A DNA stretch of 64,000 bases, from NCBI GenBank assembly GCA_002437905.1, contig DJRT01000025.1:40027-104026 (forward strand). The letters run 5' to 3'. Below the pieces are notes generated by a model. The model was given only the letters and a program-made list of their open reading frames with translations, had not been told where the DNA came from and searched no databases. The number at the start of each line of letters is the position of its first letter. Position 1 is the first letter of the stretch. The stretch is from Ruminococcaceae bacterium UBA6353 (GTDB lineage: Bacteria > Bacillota > Clostridia > Oscillospirales > Acutalibacteraceae). Made by a program: the position numbers and the translations under genes. This document shows, piece by piece, positions 24,551 through 32,488 of the stretch.

Positions 24551-24579
24551 ATTATACCATCGGTGCTGCACGCTGTCAA
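24551..24579 (-). promoter_or_regulatory. Consensus promoter of marR-tauE
   Basis: Minus-strand TTGACA (24574-24579), 17-nt spacer, TATAAT (24551-24556): both boxes perfect. Confidence 0.88.
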
Positions 24580-24590
24580 GCCCGGAAATG

Positions 24591-24633
24591 AAAAAGCCCG
24601 CCCACCGTTGCGTGATAACAACGGCGGGCGGGC
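24591..24633 (-). terminator. Intrinsic terminator after manA
   Basis: A 15-bp stem with one mismatch (24596-24610 with 24619-24633), followed on the minus strand by T5. Confidence 0.85.
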
Positions 24634-24656
24634 AACAAAGACGGATTATCCTGCGC

Positions 24657-25616
24657 TCACACCCAGCTGGCCAGCATGGACAGTTCCCCGTGCAGGGTGA
24701 CCGGCTGCCCGGCCGGCACAAATACACTATCCCCCTTGGTGATGGGGTGGCTGCCCCCATCCCAGCGCAGCTCACCGGTGCCCTCCAGACACAGAAGCGA
24801 CTGAAAACTGTCCGGCTGCCCGGCTGCCCGGCTGCCGCAGATCTGCCAGCTTTCAGCTGTGAAATACCGGCACTCGGCCAACCGCACCGTACGGCCGCCC
24901 GCCGGTTCCTCCCGCTGCCACAGCCCCGCCGTGGACAGCGGCGTGGGGGTAAGGTGCGTCACATCCAGCGCCTTGTCAATGTGCAGCGCCCGCGGCTTGC
25001 CGTCCGCCCCCAGGCGGCCGTAATCGGACACCCGGTAGGTGGTGACAGAGTTCTGCTGCACCTCGGCCAGCAGGATGCCGGCGCCGATGGCATGCAGCGT
25101 ACCGGAGGGGATGAAAAAGACATCCCCCTTCTTCACCGGCACATAGCGCACCGCCTCATCCAGCGTATTTTCCTCAATACGGCGGCGGAATTCCTCCCGC
25201 GTCAGCTCACGGGAAACACCGTACAGCAGGCGGGCGCCCGGCTCACAATCCAGGATATACCACATCTCGGTCTTGCCCTGCTCCCCCTCCACCCGGCGGG
25301 CATATTCGTCATCCGGGTGCACCTGCACCGAAAGGCGGTCATGGGCGTCGATCAGCTTGATCAGCAGCGGAAACTCCGGAAAAGCTGCGCCCCGCGCACC
25401 CAGTGCCGCCGCGCCCCACTCTTTCAGCACACACGGAAGCTTGTGCCCCGCCCATGTGCCGTCCTTCACCACAGCGCTGCCCTGCGGATGGCAGGAAAGC
25501 ACCCACGCCTCCGCCACCTTATCCAGGCCATCGGCGGCATACCCGTATTCCTGCGGCAGACGATGGCCGCCCCAAATAAAATCTTTCAGTGCCGGCTGCA
25601 AAAACAGCGGTTCCAT
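24657..25616 (-). CDS. manA: Mannose-6-phosphate isomerase, class I
   Basis: A 319-residue zinc enzyme that interconverts mannose 6-phosphate and fructose 6-phosphate. Cupin-fold signatures are present: LIKLIDAHDRLSVQVHPDDEYA near 85-105 (zinc-binding His and Gln), EMWYILDCEPGA near 115-127, and GDVFFIPSGTLHAIGAGILLAEVQQ near 160-185 with the second set of ligands. It is of the short Firmicute type. The ATG at 25616 is preferred over an ATG 6 nt upstream because AAAGGAAG gives better spacing. It stands alone, ended by a terminator. Confidence 0.95.
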   Translation of the reverse strand: MEPLFLQPALKDFIWGGHRLPQEYGYAADGLDKVAEAWVLSCHPQGSAVVKDGTWAGHKLPCVLKEWGAAALGARGAAFPEFPLLIKLIDAHDRLSVQVHPDDEYARRVEGEQGKTEMWYILDCEPGARLLYGVSRELTREEFRRRIEENTLDEAVRYVPVKKGDVFFIPSGTLHAIGAGILLAEVQQNSVTTYRVSDYGRLGADGKPRALHIDKALDVTHLTPTPLSTAGLWQREEPAGGRTVRLAECRYFTAESWQICGSRAAGQPDSFQSLLCLEGTGELRWDGGSHPITKGDSVFVPAGQPVTLHGELSMLASWV

Positions 25617-25708
25617 TGGCATTCTTCCTTTCGTCCCATCCGGCTGTGCGGTCATTTTGGTAGACAAAACACGCCCACAGCGGTTTGTTCAACTGTTTCC
25701 GCGTGCGC

Positions 25709-26302
25709 TTATTCCGCGGCGGCACAGGGCAGCCGCTTTTCCAGGCAGACCAGGTCCACGCCGGGAATGCCGTTAAATTCGCACGGCAGTATCCCCACCT
25801 CGGCATAGCCAAGGCGGCCATACAGCGCCCGCGCCCGGCGGTTGCGCGCATTGGTATCCATCCGCAGATACGGACAGCCGCATGCCGCCGCATACGCCTC
25901 ATAAAAGGCCACAAAATACCGCCCGCAGCCATGTCCGCCGGCCGCAGGATCCACGCACAGGGTGTGCAGCACCATCACCTGCTGCGGCTCAGCCGGATAC
26001 TGCCACGCCGCTCCGGCATAGGCGTCCACCTGCCGCTGGTTGATGATCGCCGAGGCCACCACGCGCCCGTCCCGTTCCAGCACAAACAGGTCATCCCGCG
26101 CCAGCGCCGCCCGGGCATCCTCTATGGTCGGATAAACTTCCGGAACCCAGCCCACCTGTTTTTCGCCGGCCAGGTCGGCCTCAATCGTCCGGGCATAAAT
26201 GGCCGCCACTGCGGCGGCATCGCCGGCCTCCGCCTTGCGGATATCCGGGTATTTCTTCCACAGCGCTGCCATGGCCTGTGGGCAGTTTTCTGTTCCAGTC
26301 AT
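25709..26302 (-). CDS. GNAT-family N-acetyltransferase
   Basis: A 197-residue acetyltransferase of the GNAT fold. It shows IRKAEAGDAAAVAAIYARTIE near 25-45, the central strand HTLCVDPAAGGHGCGRYFVAFYEAYA near 120-145 with the acetyl-CoA binding R/Q-x-x-G-x-G/A variant (GGHGCGR), and the C-terminal NRRARALYGRLGYAEVG motif. ACAGGAGGG lies 8 nt before the ATG at 26302. The substrate is unknown. The longer frame runs through the tRNA-Thr gene and is rejected. Confidence 0.88.
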   Translation of the reverse strand: MTGTENCPQAMAALWKKYPDIRKAEAGDAAAVAAIYARTIEADLAGEKQVGWVPEVYPTIEDARAALARDDLFVLERDGRVVASAIINQRQVDAYAGAAWQYPAEPQQVMVLHTLCVDPAAGGHGCGRYFVAFYEAYAAACGCPYLRMDTNARNRRARALYGRLGYAEVGILPCEFNGIPGVDLVCLEKRLPCAAAE

Positions 26303-26332
26303 CGGCGTTTTCCCTCCTGTGATAAGTAAACA

Positions 26333-26368
26333 GGCGGAGCCGCCGCACCTGTGTGCAGCGGCTCCGCC
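26333..26368 (-). terminator. Terminator downstream of tRNA-Thr
   Basis: An 11-bp GC-rich stem (26333-26343 with 26358-26368) between tRNA-Thr and the acetyltransferase gene. The T-tract after it on the minus strand is short, so read-through into the acetyltransferase gene is possible. Confidence 0.6.
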
Positions 26369-26370
26369 CT

Positions 26371-26446
26371 TGGAGCTACTGATCCGATTCGAACGGACGA
26401 CCTGCTCATTACGAGTGAGCTGCTCTACCAGCTGAGCCACAGTAGC
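26371..26446 (-). tRNA. tRNA-Thr (anticodon CGU)
   Basis: A 76-nt cloverleaf on the minus strand. The 7-bp acceptor stem pairs GCTACTG with CAGTAGC, the anticodon stem GCTCA/TGAGC closes the loop CTCGTAA with anticodon CGT, and the T arm has GTTCGAATC. The 3' CCA is encoded. Confidence 0.95.
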
Positions 26447-26482
26447 ATGTATAGCATACAGCAACCTTTCGGAACAAGGGAT

Positions 26483-26511
26483 AGTATACCAAGTTTTCCG
26501 CCGTGCGTCAA
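26483..26511 (-). promoter_or_regulatory. Promoter of tRNA-Thr
   Basis: Minus-strand TTGACG (26506-26511), 17-nt spacer, TATACT (26483-26488), 36 nt before the tRNA. Confidence 0.75.
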
Positions 26512-26594
26512 GGCTTTTGCCGCAACTTTCGGTGAAAAAATTTTCCCCAGGCCGGGAATTTGCCCTTTTCGGGGGAATTTCCGCAAAAAAAGCA

Positions 26595-26623
26595 TTGACA
26601 AACCCCCGAATGTATACTATAAT
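26595..26623 (+). promoter_or_regulatory. Consensus promoter of tRNA-Pro
   Basis: TTGACA (26595-26600), 17-nt spacer, TATAAT (26618-26623), both perfect. Confidence 0.88.
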
Positions 26624-26669
26624 GATTGGGCTGTTCGGGATGCCGATGTTCCTGTACAGCCGCATATTG

Positions 26670-26746
26670 CGGGGTGTAGCTCAGTTTGGTAGAGCGCTTG
26701 GTTCGGGACCAAGAGGCCGTGGGTTCAAGTCCCGTCACTCCGACCA
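26670..26746 (+). tRNA. tRNA-Pro (anticodon CGG)
   Basis: A 77-nt cloverleaf. The acceptor CGGGGTG pairs with CACTCCG with one G-T pair, the anticodon stem CTTGG/CCAAG closes the loop TTCGGGA with anticodon CGG, the T arm has GTTCAAGTC, and the 3' CCA is encoded. It is divergent from tRNA-Thr. Confidence 0.95.
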
Positions 26747-26748
26747 TA

Positions 26749-26792
26749 TCGAGTATTCATAAGGGATTTGACTTTATGAATACTCGATTTTT
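26749..26792 (+). terminator. Intrinsic terminator of tRNA-Pro
   Basis: A perfect 14-bp AT-rich stem (26749-26762 with 26774-26787) followed by TTTTTCT. Its base composition differs from the GC-rich stems elsewhere in the window. Confidence 0.85.
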
Positions 26793-26800
26793 CTATCCGG

Positions 26801-26887
26801 ATATGGTTCACAGCTCTCAGCCTCATAGTGGCCATGGTTAATGACGCATATGCCAAGGGCGGCAAGCTCCTTGACAATATGTGGTAA
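26801..26887 (+). pseudogene. Possible 3' remnant of a lost gene
   Basis: After the tRNA-Pro terminator a short open frame ends at TAA 26885-26887. It reads as plausible protein C-terminus (LSLIVAMVNDAYAKGGKLL followed by DNMW), with normal codon use, but has no start signal, and its last codons overlap the promoter of the next gene. It looks like the tail of a gene whose front was deleted. The evidence is only the look of the reading frame. Confidence 0.3.
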
Positions 26888-26899
26888 AAGAAGTATAAT
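26871..26899 (+). promoter_or_regulatory. Consensus promoter of the small membrane protein gene
   Basis: TTGACA (26871-26876), 17-nt spacer, TATAAT (26894-26899), 70 nt before the ATG at 26970. Confidence 0.85.
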
Positions 26900-26969
26900 C
26901 AAAATAGCCTAAACAAAGCAATCGGAACAGAAAACGGCGCGTTTGTCATCATCCGAAGGAGGCGCGGCT

Positions 26970-27317
26970 ATGCATATACTTAAGAGCGTATTAAAAAATC
27001 TATTGTATGTGGCGCACGGATTTCTTTCCGGTGTCTATACACCGGGGCTTTTGAGTCTTGCTTTTAATTTTATGCACGGTATAGCCAATAATCCCGACGG
27101 AGAAAGTCTTATGCCGCTTGGCATTATACTTGTACTGACCATCTTGACGATAGATGTATTGATCATAGTAAAAACCATTAAATCCAAGAGCATACCAACG
27201 CTCGAAAAGGTGGTCACTATTGGCCTTTTTGTGATTGTCAAAAGTATCGGCTTAATGGTAGACCAAGATGGATGGAGAAATTTTACAAAGTGTTTCGCGT
27301 ATACATTCATACGGTAA
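26970..27317 (+). CDS. Small membrane protein of unknown function
   Basis: A 115-residue protein with about three hydrophobic helices (near residues 8-35, 55-75 and 88-105) and few charged residues. GAAGGAGG lies 8 nt before the ATG. The gene is clearly AT-richer than its neighbours, with codons ending in A or T, which suggests recent transfer. It lies between tRNA-Pro and a MATE efflux gene, with its own strong promoter. I do not recognise a family. Confidence 0.7.
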   Translation: MHILKSVLKNLLYVAHGFLSGVYTPGLLSLAFNFMHGIANNPDGESLMPLGIILVLTILTIDVLIIVKTIKSKSIPTLEKVVTIGLFVIVKSIGLMVDQDGWRNFTKCFAYTFIR

Positions 27318-27370
27318 TGCGATCATGACAGCCATACAACACGCCCATTTCATTTTCCTCTTGCTACCTC

Positions 27371-27399
27371 TTGCTATTATATTAAATGTATGCTATAAT
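27371..27399 (+). promoter_or_regulatory. Promoter of the MATE gene leader
   Basis: TTGCTA (27371-27376), 17-nt spacer, perfect TATAAT (27394-27399). Transcription would start near 27406, about 107 nt before the MATE start codon. Confidence 0.8.
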
Positions 27400-27424
27400 A
27401 CCCAGCAGTTGCTCGGAGGGCGAA

Positions 27425-27463
27425 TTGTTCAGAGAAACAACAGCCGGACAAGAGACAGACTGA
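27425..27463 (+). CDS. Candidate 12-residue leader peptide
   Basis: A frame of 12 codons starting at TTG, reading MFRETTAGQETD, 5 nt after GGAGG. It ends in the loop of the MATE-leader terminator. Short, and the start is non-ATG, so it is supported mainly by its position relative to the hairpin. Confidence 0.45.
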   Translation: MFRETTAGQETD

Positions 27464-27490
27464 AATGTCTGTTTCTTGTCCGGCTTTTTT
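27425..27490 (+). promoter_or_regulatory. Leader-peptide attenuator in front of the MATE efflux gene
   Basis: The leader holds a full intrinsic terminator: a 19-bp stem (27442-27460 with 27467-27485, one G-U pair), 6-nt loop, then T6. GGAGGG (27415-27420) precedes a TTG at 27425 that opens a 12-codon frame whose TGA (27461-27463) lies exactly in the loop, so a ribosome finishing this peptide covers the whole 5' arm. GAAACA (27434-27439) can pair instead with TGTTTC (27470-27475), an alternative antiterminator pairing. This is the layout of ribosome-controlled attenuation of drug-resistance genes. Confidence 0.7.
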
Positions 27491-27512
27491 CATGCAAAAG
27501 GAGGAAGGCAAC

Positions 27513-28847
27513 ATGGATTTTCTGAACGGCAAAATTAAACCGATATACCTCAGATACCTGTCGGCGGCTTTCGGCAGCGCCATGATCACATCGGTCTATT
27601 CGATTGTGGACACGGCGATGGTCGGACAGTACCACGGGCCGGAGGGAACCGCGGCGCTGGCGGTCGTTGCACCCGTCTGGAACATCATTTACAGCCTGGG
27701 ACTGCTGATGGGGATAGGCGGCAGCGTGCTCTTCAGCGCCCAGCGCGGCAAAAGCGAACAGCGTGACGGCAGTGAAAACCGGTATTTCACCGCTTCGGTT
27801 ATCGGCGCAGTGCTCTTGTCCCTTGTGGCATGGATCGGCATTTTCTGCCTTGAACGCCCGATCCTGACCTTCTTTGGCGCCGATAGCGCCCTGCTTGTGC
27901 TGGCGCAGGCGTATATGCGGCCCATCAAATATGTGTTCCCGCTTTTCCTGTTCAATCAGATGCTGGCGGCCTTTCTGCGGAACGACAAAAACCCGGGACT
28001 TGCGACGCTCGGCGTGCTGTCGGGCGGCATTTTCAATGTCTTCGGCGATTACTTCTTCGTGTTCACCTGCGACATGGGCATCTACGGGGCGGGACTGGCC
28101 ACCGCCATCGGCTCCGGCATCTCCTTTCTCGTAATGATGACCCATTTCTGCAGCCGCAAAAACACCCTGCGGCTCACGAAGCCGGAAGGGCTGCTTCGCG
28201 GGCTTCGGGAGATATCCGTTACCGGTTTTTCGACCTTTTTTACTGATGTGGCCATGGGCATCCTGACGGTGCTGTTCAACCGCCAGATCATGCAGTATCT
28301 CGGAGCGAACGCGCTGGCCGTTTACGGGCCGGTCATACAGGTCAGCACCTTTGTGCAGTGCTGCGCATACAGCGTTGGGCAGGCTTCACAGCCGATCATC
28401 TCCACAAATTTCGGCGCGGGAAAGGGGAAACGCATTCAGGAAACGCTGCGGCTGGCGCTGTGGTCGACCGCATTTTTCGGCGTGTTCTGGACGGCGCTCA
28501 GCCTGGCGTGTCCCAATGTCTATATGCGCATTTTCATGGCGCCCACGCCGGAGATACTGGATATGGCTCCCGCCATTGTGCGAACCTATGCCCTATCGTT
28601 CCTGCTGCTGCCGTTTAATATTTTTTCCACCTACTATTTCCAGGCCATCATGAGGCCACGGGCAGCGTTTGCCGTGTCGGTGGCGCGGGGGCTTGTCATC
28701 AGCGGCGTTCTTATTCTGGTCCTGCCCGCTGCATTCGGTGCGGACTCCCTGTGGCTTGCCATGCCGATCACAGAGCTTCTTGTAGCCGTCTACGCCGGCT
28801 CAACCATCCGGAGCTATACAAAGGCCCTGCCGCATGCATCCGCCTAA
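27513..28847 (+). CDS. MATE-family multidrug/cation efflux protein
   Basis: A 444-residue inner-membrane antiporter of the MATE family (MepA-like branch), expected to export cationic drugs or metabolites using Na+ or H+. Twelve helices in two six-helix halves are visible, with the N-terminal YSIVDTAMVGQY motif near 28-40 and the matching segment ALAVYGPVIQVSTFVQC in the second half. AAAGGAGG lies 8 nt before the ATG at 27513; an in-frame ATG at 27465 in the terminator arm has no ribosome-binding site. Codon use is less GC-rich than in the flanks. It follows a transcription attenuator, which is the main sign of drug- or ligand-dependent control. Confidence 0.93.
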   Translation: MDFLNGKIKPIYLRYLSAAFGSAMITSVYSIVDTAMVGQYHGPEGTAALAVVAPVWNIIYSLGLLMGIGGSVLFSAQRGKSEQRDGSENRYFTASVIGAVLLSLVAWIGIFCLERPILTFFGADSALLVLAQAYMRPIKYVFPLFLFNQMLAAFLRNDKNPGLATLGVLSGGIFNVFGDYFFVFTCDMGIYGAGLATAIGSGISFLVMMTHFCSRKNTLRLTKPEGLLRGLREISVTGFSTFFTDVAMGILTVLFNRQIMQYLGANALAVYGPVIQVSTFVQCCAYSVGQASQPIISTNFGAGKGKRIQETLRLALWSTAFFGVFWTALSLACPNVYMRIFMAPTPEILDMAPAIVRTYALSFLLLPFNIFSTYYFQAIMRPRAAFAVSVARGLVISGVLILVLPAAFGADSLWLAMPITELLVAVYAGSTIRSYTKALPHASA

Positions 28848-28959
28848 GCTTGCCTGCGGCGGGCTATACGGGGTGTAAACCGCAGCATTTTCGTGGATGA
28901 GACTGGCTTCCGTTGTGCTGCACACGGTGAAAAATCCACCTTTTGTGTTTGTTTGTCGG

Positions 28960-28988
28960 TTCAAACAACGGAGGGGATGTTCTATAAT
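28960..28988 (+). promoter_or_regulatory. Possible promoter of the GH20 gene
   Basis: TTCAAA (28960-28965), 17-nt spacer, TATAAT (28983-28988). The -10 box covers an in-frame ATG at 28987, so if real it rules out that start and favours the ATG at 29083. Confidence 0.5.
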
Positions 28989-29082
28989 GAGGCTGATGGT
29001 ACACTGCCCTATTTTGCTTGCGGCCGCAGAAACCGGCGCTGGCACGGCAGCCTCCAAATCTTTGAACCGTGTGGTGATACCA

Positions 29083-30681
29083 ATGATTCTTCCCCGCCCG
29101 CGCAGCATACAGCAGAACGGCCAAATTCTACCGCTCAAAGCCCTGAAAATCACTGGCTGCGGCACCGATTTTGCCGTAGCCTATCTGTCACAGTTCGCTC
29201 CGGTGGCCGTTTTGCCGGCAGAGCATGGAGCGAATATTCGCCTTAACCGCACAGAGAAATTTACCGAAAATGGGTATCGGCTGTCGGTCGGCACTGCGGC
29301 CGAGATCGCCTTTTCGGAAAAAGAAGGGCTGCGGAATGCTCTGGCCAGCCTGATACAGCTGATCACGCCGCTGGGGGACGGCTACGGCATCGCGGCAGCG
29401 GAAATCACCGATTTTTCTCCCTGTACCTACCGTTCGGTCATGATCGATCTGGCGCGCGGTCTGCCGGATATCGGCCGCCTAAAAGAGGATCTGAAGCGGC
29501 TGTCGCTGACAAAATGCAACCATGTCCATTTTCACCTGATGGACTCACTGGGCATCGCCTATCACTCGGATGTGTACCGGGGGAGCGGGGACATCCGCGG
29601 AACAAAGCCGTATACGAAGCAGACGATCATCGAGATCGTGCAGTTCTGCCATCTGCTTGGCATGACGGTGGTTCCGGAAATAGAATTTCCCGCACACGCC
29701 AGCACCCTGCTCGCCACACACCCGGAGCTGAAATGCGACACGGATGTTGACGAGCCGAGCACCTGGGTCGTTTGTGCCGGGCAGGAAGAAACCTACCGCT
29801 TTTACGACCGACTGGTAGAGGAGATTGCCTCGCTGTTTCCCGATGAATATATCCACATCGGCGGTGACGAGCTGTATTTTACCGATCTGCCGGAGCGGAA
29901 TTACCGTTGCCATTGGGAAAGCTGTCAGGTTTGCACGGCTCTTATGGCAAAAGAAGGACTGCGTGACCGGTGGGATCTGTACAACCACGCAATCACCCGG
30001 CTGTCCGGGATCGTCAAGCGGCACGGCAGAAAAATGATGATGTGGAATGACCAGATCGATCTGAACCGCCCGCTTGCCGTTCCGCAGGATATTCTGATGG
30101 AATTCTGGCGTATTGCCGATAAAAACCGCGGGCCGGCGAAAGGCTGCAGCTACGAACGCCTGACCGAAAGCTTCCGGGTGATAAACGCCGATTTTTCCCG
30201 AAACTATGTGGACTGTGAGGGCTACGCCGGCCCCGAAAACACCGGCAGCTACAAGTATCTCACCTATCCGGCAGCCGCCCGGACGGAGAATGTTCTGGGC
30301 GGTGAAGCGTGCGCCTGGGAGTACGGCAATCCGGCGTTTGACCACTATACCCTCTCCTTTGCGTGCAGCACAGCTCTGCTGCTGGATAAATACTGGAATG
30401 CCGACGACGCTGTGTACACAAAAGCTTACTGCCGCGCGCTGACCAGGCTTGTTCTGGGCTGCGATACACCGCCGCTCTACGATATGACCGAGCTGTTCGG
30501 CGGCCCCGTGCCGCCGCGGATAAACGGGCAGACCACCTATTTGGACAGCAGCACCAGGCCGGAGGAAACGCTCTACCCACAGCACAAAGTGCAGCTGTCC
30601 GCCATCCGGCATACCTACAGCCCGCTGTATCTGCGTGCACTGATGCACAGCATAGAGAAACCGCCCCAACAGGGACTGTGA
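29083..30681 (+). CDS. Glycoside hydrolase family 20 beta-N-acetylhexosaminidase
   Basis: A 532-residue enzyme that removes terminal GlcNAc or GalNAc from glycans or chitin fragments by substrate-assisted catalysis. A GH20b-like N-terminal domain begins at once (ILPRPRSIQQNGQ) and is followed by the TIM barrel: the FHLMDSLG segment near 145, VVPEIEFPAHAS near 195, and the catalytic Asp262-Glu263 pair in HIGGDEL. The ATG at 29083 fits the family start; an ATG at 28987 with GGAGGGG upstream would add a 32-residue tail of no clear meaning and overlaps a -10 box. No signal peptide is seen, so it acts inside the cell on imported glycans. A terminator follows. Confidence 0.9.
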   Translation: MILPRPRSIQQNGQILPLKALKITGCGTDFAVAYLSQFAPVAVLPAEHGANIRLNRTEKFTENGYRLSVGTAAEIAFSEKEGLRNALASLIQLITPLGDGYGIAAAEITDFSPCTYRSVMIDLARGLPDIGRLKEDLKRLSLTKCNHVHFHLMDSLGIAYHSDVYRGSGDIRGTKPYTKQTIIEIVQFCHLLGMTVVPEIEFPAHASTLLATHPELKCDTDVDEPSTWVVCAGQEETYRFYDRLVEEIASLFPDEYIHIGGDELYFTDLPERNYRCHWESCQVCTALMAKEGLRDRWDLYNHAITRLSGIVKRHGRKMMMWNDQIDLNRPLAVPQDILMEFWRIADKNRGPAKGCSYERLTESFRVINADFSRNYVDCEGYAGPENTGSYKYLTYPAAARTENVLGGEACAWEYGNPAFDHYTLSFACSTALLLDKYWNADDAVYTKAYCRALTRLVLGCDTPPLYDMTELFGGPVPPRINGQTTYLDSSTRPEETLYPQHKVQLSAIRHTYSPLYLRALMHSIEKPPQQGL

Positions 30682-30739
30682 ACAAAAGCACCGGTAACCG
30701 GCCTTTCCGTGATCCGCACCGACTATTGGCATATCAAAA

Positions 30740-30778
30740 GGCGGCCCTGAACCCTTCCGGGTTCAGGGCCGCCTTTTT
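30740..30778. terminator. Bidirectional intrinsic terminator
   Basis: A perfect 15-bp stem (30740-30754 with 30759-30773), 4-nt loop, A4 before and T5 after, between the GH20 gene and the convergent YitT gene. Confidence 0.92.
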
Positions 30779-30801
30779 CGCCGCCTCCGCAGGTCGCCGG
30801 G

Positions 30802-31467
30802 CTATTCGGCCGGGGCATCCGTATCCGGCAGCCTCTTGCCCCTGGGGCGATACTCCTTGATCCAATCAATCAGCCAGGAGGAAATGGTCACCGTGACCAG
30901 CGAAAACACGATCCGCCGCACAGGGATATAGGTCAGCGACAGCGCCAGCACCGTGATATCGGTAAACAGGTACGACCACGACAGCCGGCAATGGAAAGCG
31001 TGCGAAATCACCAGCGCCAGCGCGTCGTCCCCGCCGCTGGAGCCGCCCTGCCGGATGATCAGGCCAACCCCCACCCCGACGAACAGGCCGCCCAGGATGG
31101 CCGCAACCAGCGGATATGCCGACAGATCGGGCAGCATGGGCGGGAACAGCTCCCACACCTTATAGAAGCCCGATATGCACAGGGTAGAGATCGCCGCCAT
31201 TTTGATGAACTGCCCGCCCAGGATCTTAAAGGCCAACAGGTAGCACAGAGCATCCAGCACCGGCGTGATATAGGCCGGCGAGACACCCAGCCAATGCTCT
31301 ATCAGCAGCATCAGACCGATGATGCCGCCCTCGGTGATATTGGTGCGCTGGTGAATATTGTGAATGCCAAAGGAGCAGATCATGGCGCCGAGTACGATCA
31401 ATGCCACCCGGCGGACAGTCAGCCCCTCCGTCAGTTTTTTCCAGCAGGTGGTTATGCGCGATTGCAA
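30802..31467 (-). CDS. YitT family membrane protein (short form)
   Basis: A 221-residue integral membrane protein of the YitT/DUF161 family with about five or six helices. Family stretches include the IHNIHQRTNITEGGIIGLMLL segment near 35-55 and the VGVGVGLIIRQGGSSGGDDALAL segment near 130-150. It lacks the cytosolic DUF2179 domain usual in longer YitT proteins. The likely start is a TTG at 31467, with AAGGAGG 9 nt upstream; the longer GTG frame has no ribosome-binding site. Function of the family is unknown. Confidence 0.82.
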   Translation of the reverse strand: MQSRITTCWKKLTEGLTVRRVALIVLGAMICSFGIHNIHQRTNITEGGIIGLMLLIEHWLGVSPAYITPVLDALCYLLAFKILGGQFIKMAAISTLCISGFYKVWELFPPMLPDLSAYPLVAAILGGLFVGVGVGLIIRQGGSSGGDDALALVISHAFHCRLSWSYLFTDITVLALSLTYIPVRRIVFSLVTVTISSWLIDWIKEYRPRGKRLPDTDAPAE

Positions 31468-31627
31468 TTTGGATATCCTCCTTAAAAAATGCGAAAAATT
31501 TTGTGCGCCGGGCACGGCTCAACCCTGAGACACACAACGGCGAATGAAATATAGCGACAACTATGCGTGCGCCCACGATCTGCACCATCCTTGAGGGCGC
31601 ACGGCAGCGACTAAAACAAGTATCCTG

Positions 31628-32440
31628 CTAAGCGTGCGCCCGGAATTGCCTCGGGGAGACCCCATACCGTTGCCGGAATACCGCCGAAAAATAGCACGGA
31701 TCACTGTACCCCACCTGCGCCGCCACCTGCGCAACCGGCAGGGCGGTATTCCGCAGCAGCCGCTCCGCCATTTGCAGCCGCGAACGCAGCTGGTATTCAT
31801 ACGGCGTGATGCCGTACTCCCGTTTGAACAGCTTGATGCAGTAGTCCGGCGACCGGAAGATGATGGCTGCCAGCTCGGTATTGCTCACCGCCGTGTGGGC
31901 GTGGCAATCCAGATATTCTTTCAGCCGGACTGCCTCGGGACTGTGCTGCCCCAGCACCTGCCGCCGGCTCAGCTGAAAAAGCACCTCAAAGAACAGGGCG
32001 CACAGCTCCCCCTCCTCCTCGGGGTGGCCGTCCTCCCGCTCGGTGATGGCCGCGATCCGCTCAAAAAGCGGCTTCATCCCGGCGCCGTCCAATATTGGCT
32101 GCCCCTCCAGCCCATAGCTTTTTATCAGTGTCAGCGGCAGCTCCCCGCGCAGATTGATAAAGATTTTCGTCCACGGGTCTTCGGGGTCGGCATAGTATTC
32201 GTGGTTGGTGCCGGCCGGCAGCAGATAGATGTGATCGGGCGTGACCAGCCACTTTTTGCCGTCCACGCACACATAGCCCTGCCCACTGACCACATACTCG
32301 ATCACCGTGACGCTTGCGTGCCGCCGCCGCACACGGTAGCTGCCGTCGCAGCGGCTTACCCCGGTCAGCTCCGCGCCGATCGGACCGGCATTTCCGGGGT
32401 AGAATTTGACCAGTTCGCCCCACTCCGTAATGTATTTCAC
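31628..32440 (-). CDS. AraC-family transcriptional regulator
   Basis: A 270-residue activator-type regulator. An N-terminal cupin sugar-sensing domain spans about 1-145 (VIEYVVSGQGYVCVDGKKW, YLLPAGTNHEYY). The C-terminal double helix-turn-helix spans about 170-270 (SNTELAAIIFRSPDYCIKLFKREYGITPYEYQ and VAQVAAQVGYSDPCYFSAVFRQRYGVSPRQF). It is divergent from the DUF4965 protein gene, and both promoters overlap one palindrome, so it probably senses a sugar and controls that gene. Shine-Dalgarno is GAGGA. Confidence 0.93.
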   Translation of the reverse strand: MKYITEWGELVKFYPGNAGPIGAELTGVSRCDGSYRVRRRHASVTVIEYVVSGQGYVCVDGKKWLVTPDHIYLLPAGTNHEYYADPEDPWTKIFINLRGELPLTLIKSYGLEGQPILDGAGMKPLFERIAAITEREDGHPEEEGELCALFFEVLFQLSRRQVLGQHSPEAVRLKEYLDCHAHTAVSNTELAAIIFRSPDYCIKLFKREYGITPYEYQLRSRLQMAERLLRNTALPVAQVAAQVGYSDPCYFSAVFRQRYGVSPRQFRAHA

Positions 32441-32488
32441 TTGTATTCCTCAACTTTTCAATTGATTTTTTAATGAATACGGGCAAAA

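Noticed and set aside
26303..26665. Extension of the acetyltransferase through the tRNA-Thr gene
   Set aside because: The frame crosses a tRNA and its promoter; 26302 has a strong ribosome-binding site.
26747..31500. Attachment-site duplicate of the tRNA-Pro 3' end
   Set aside because: No second copy of the tRNA end was found by reading, and no integrase is present.
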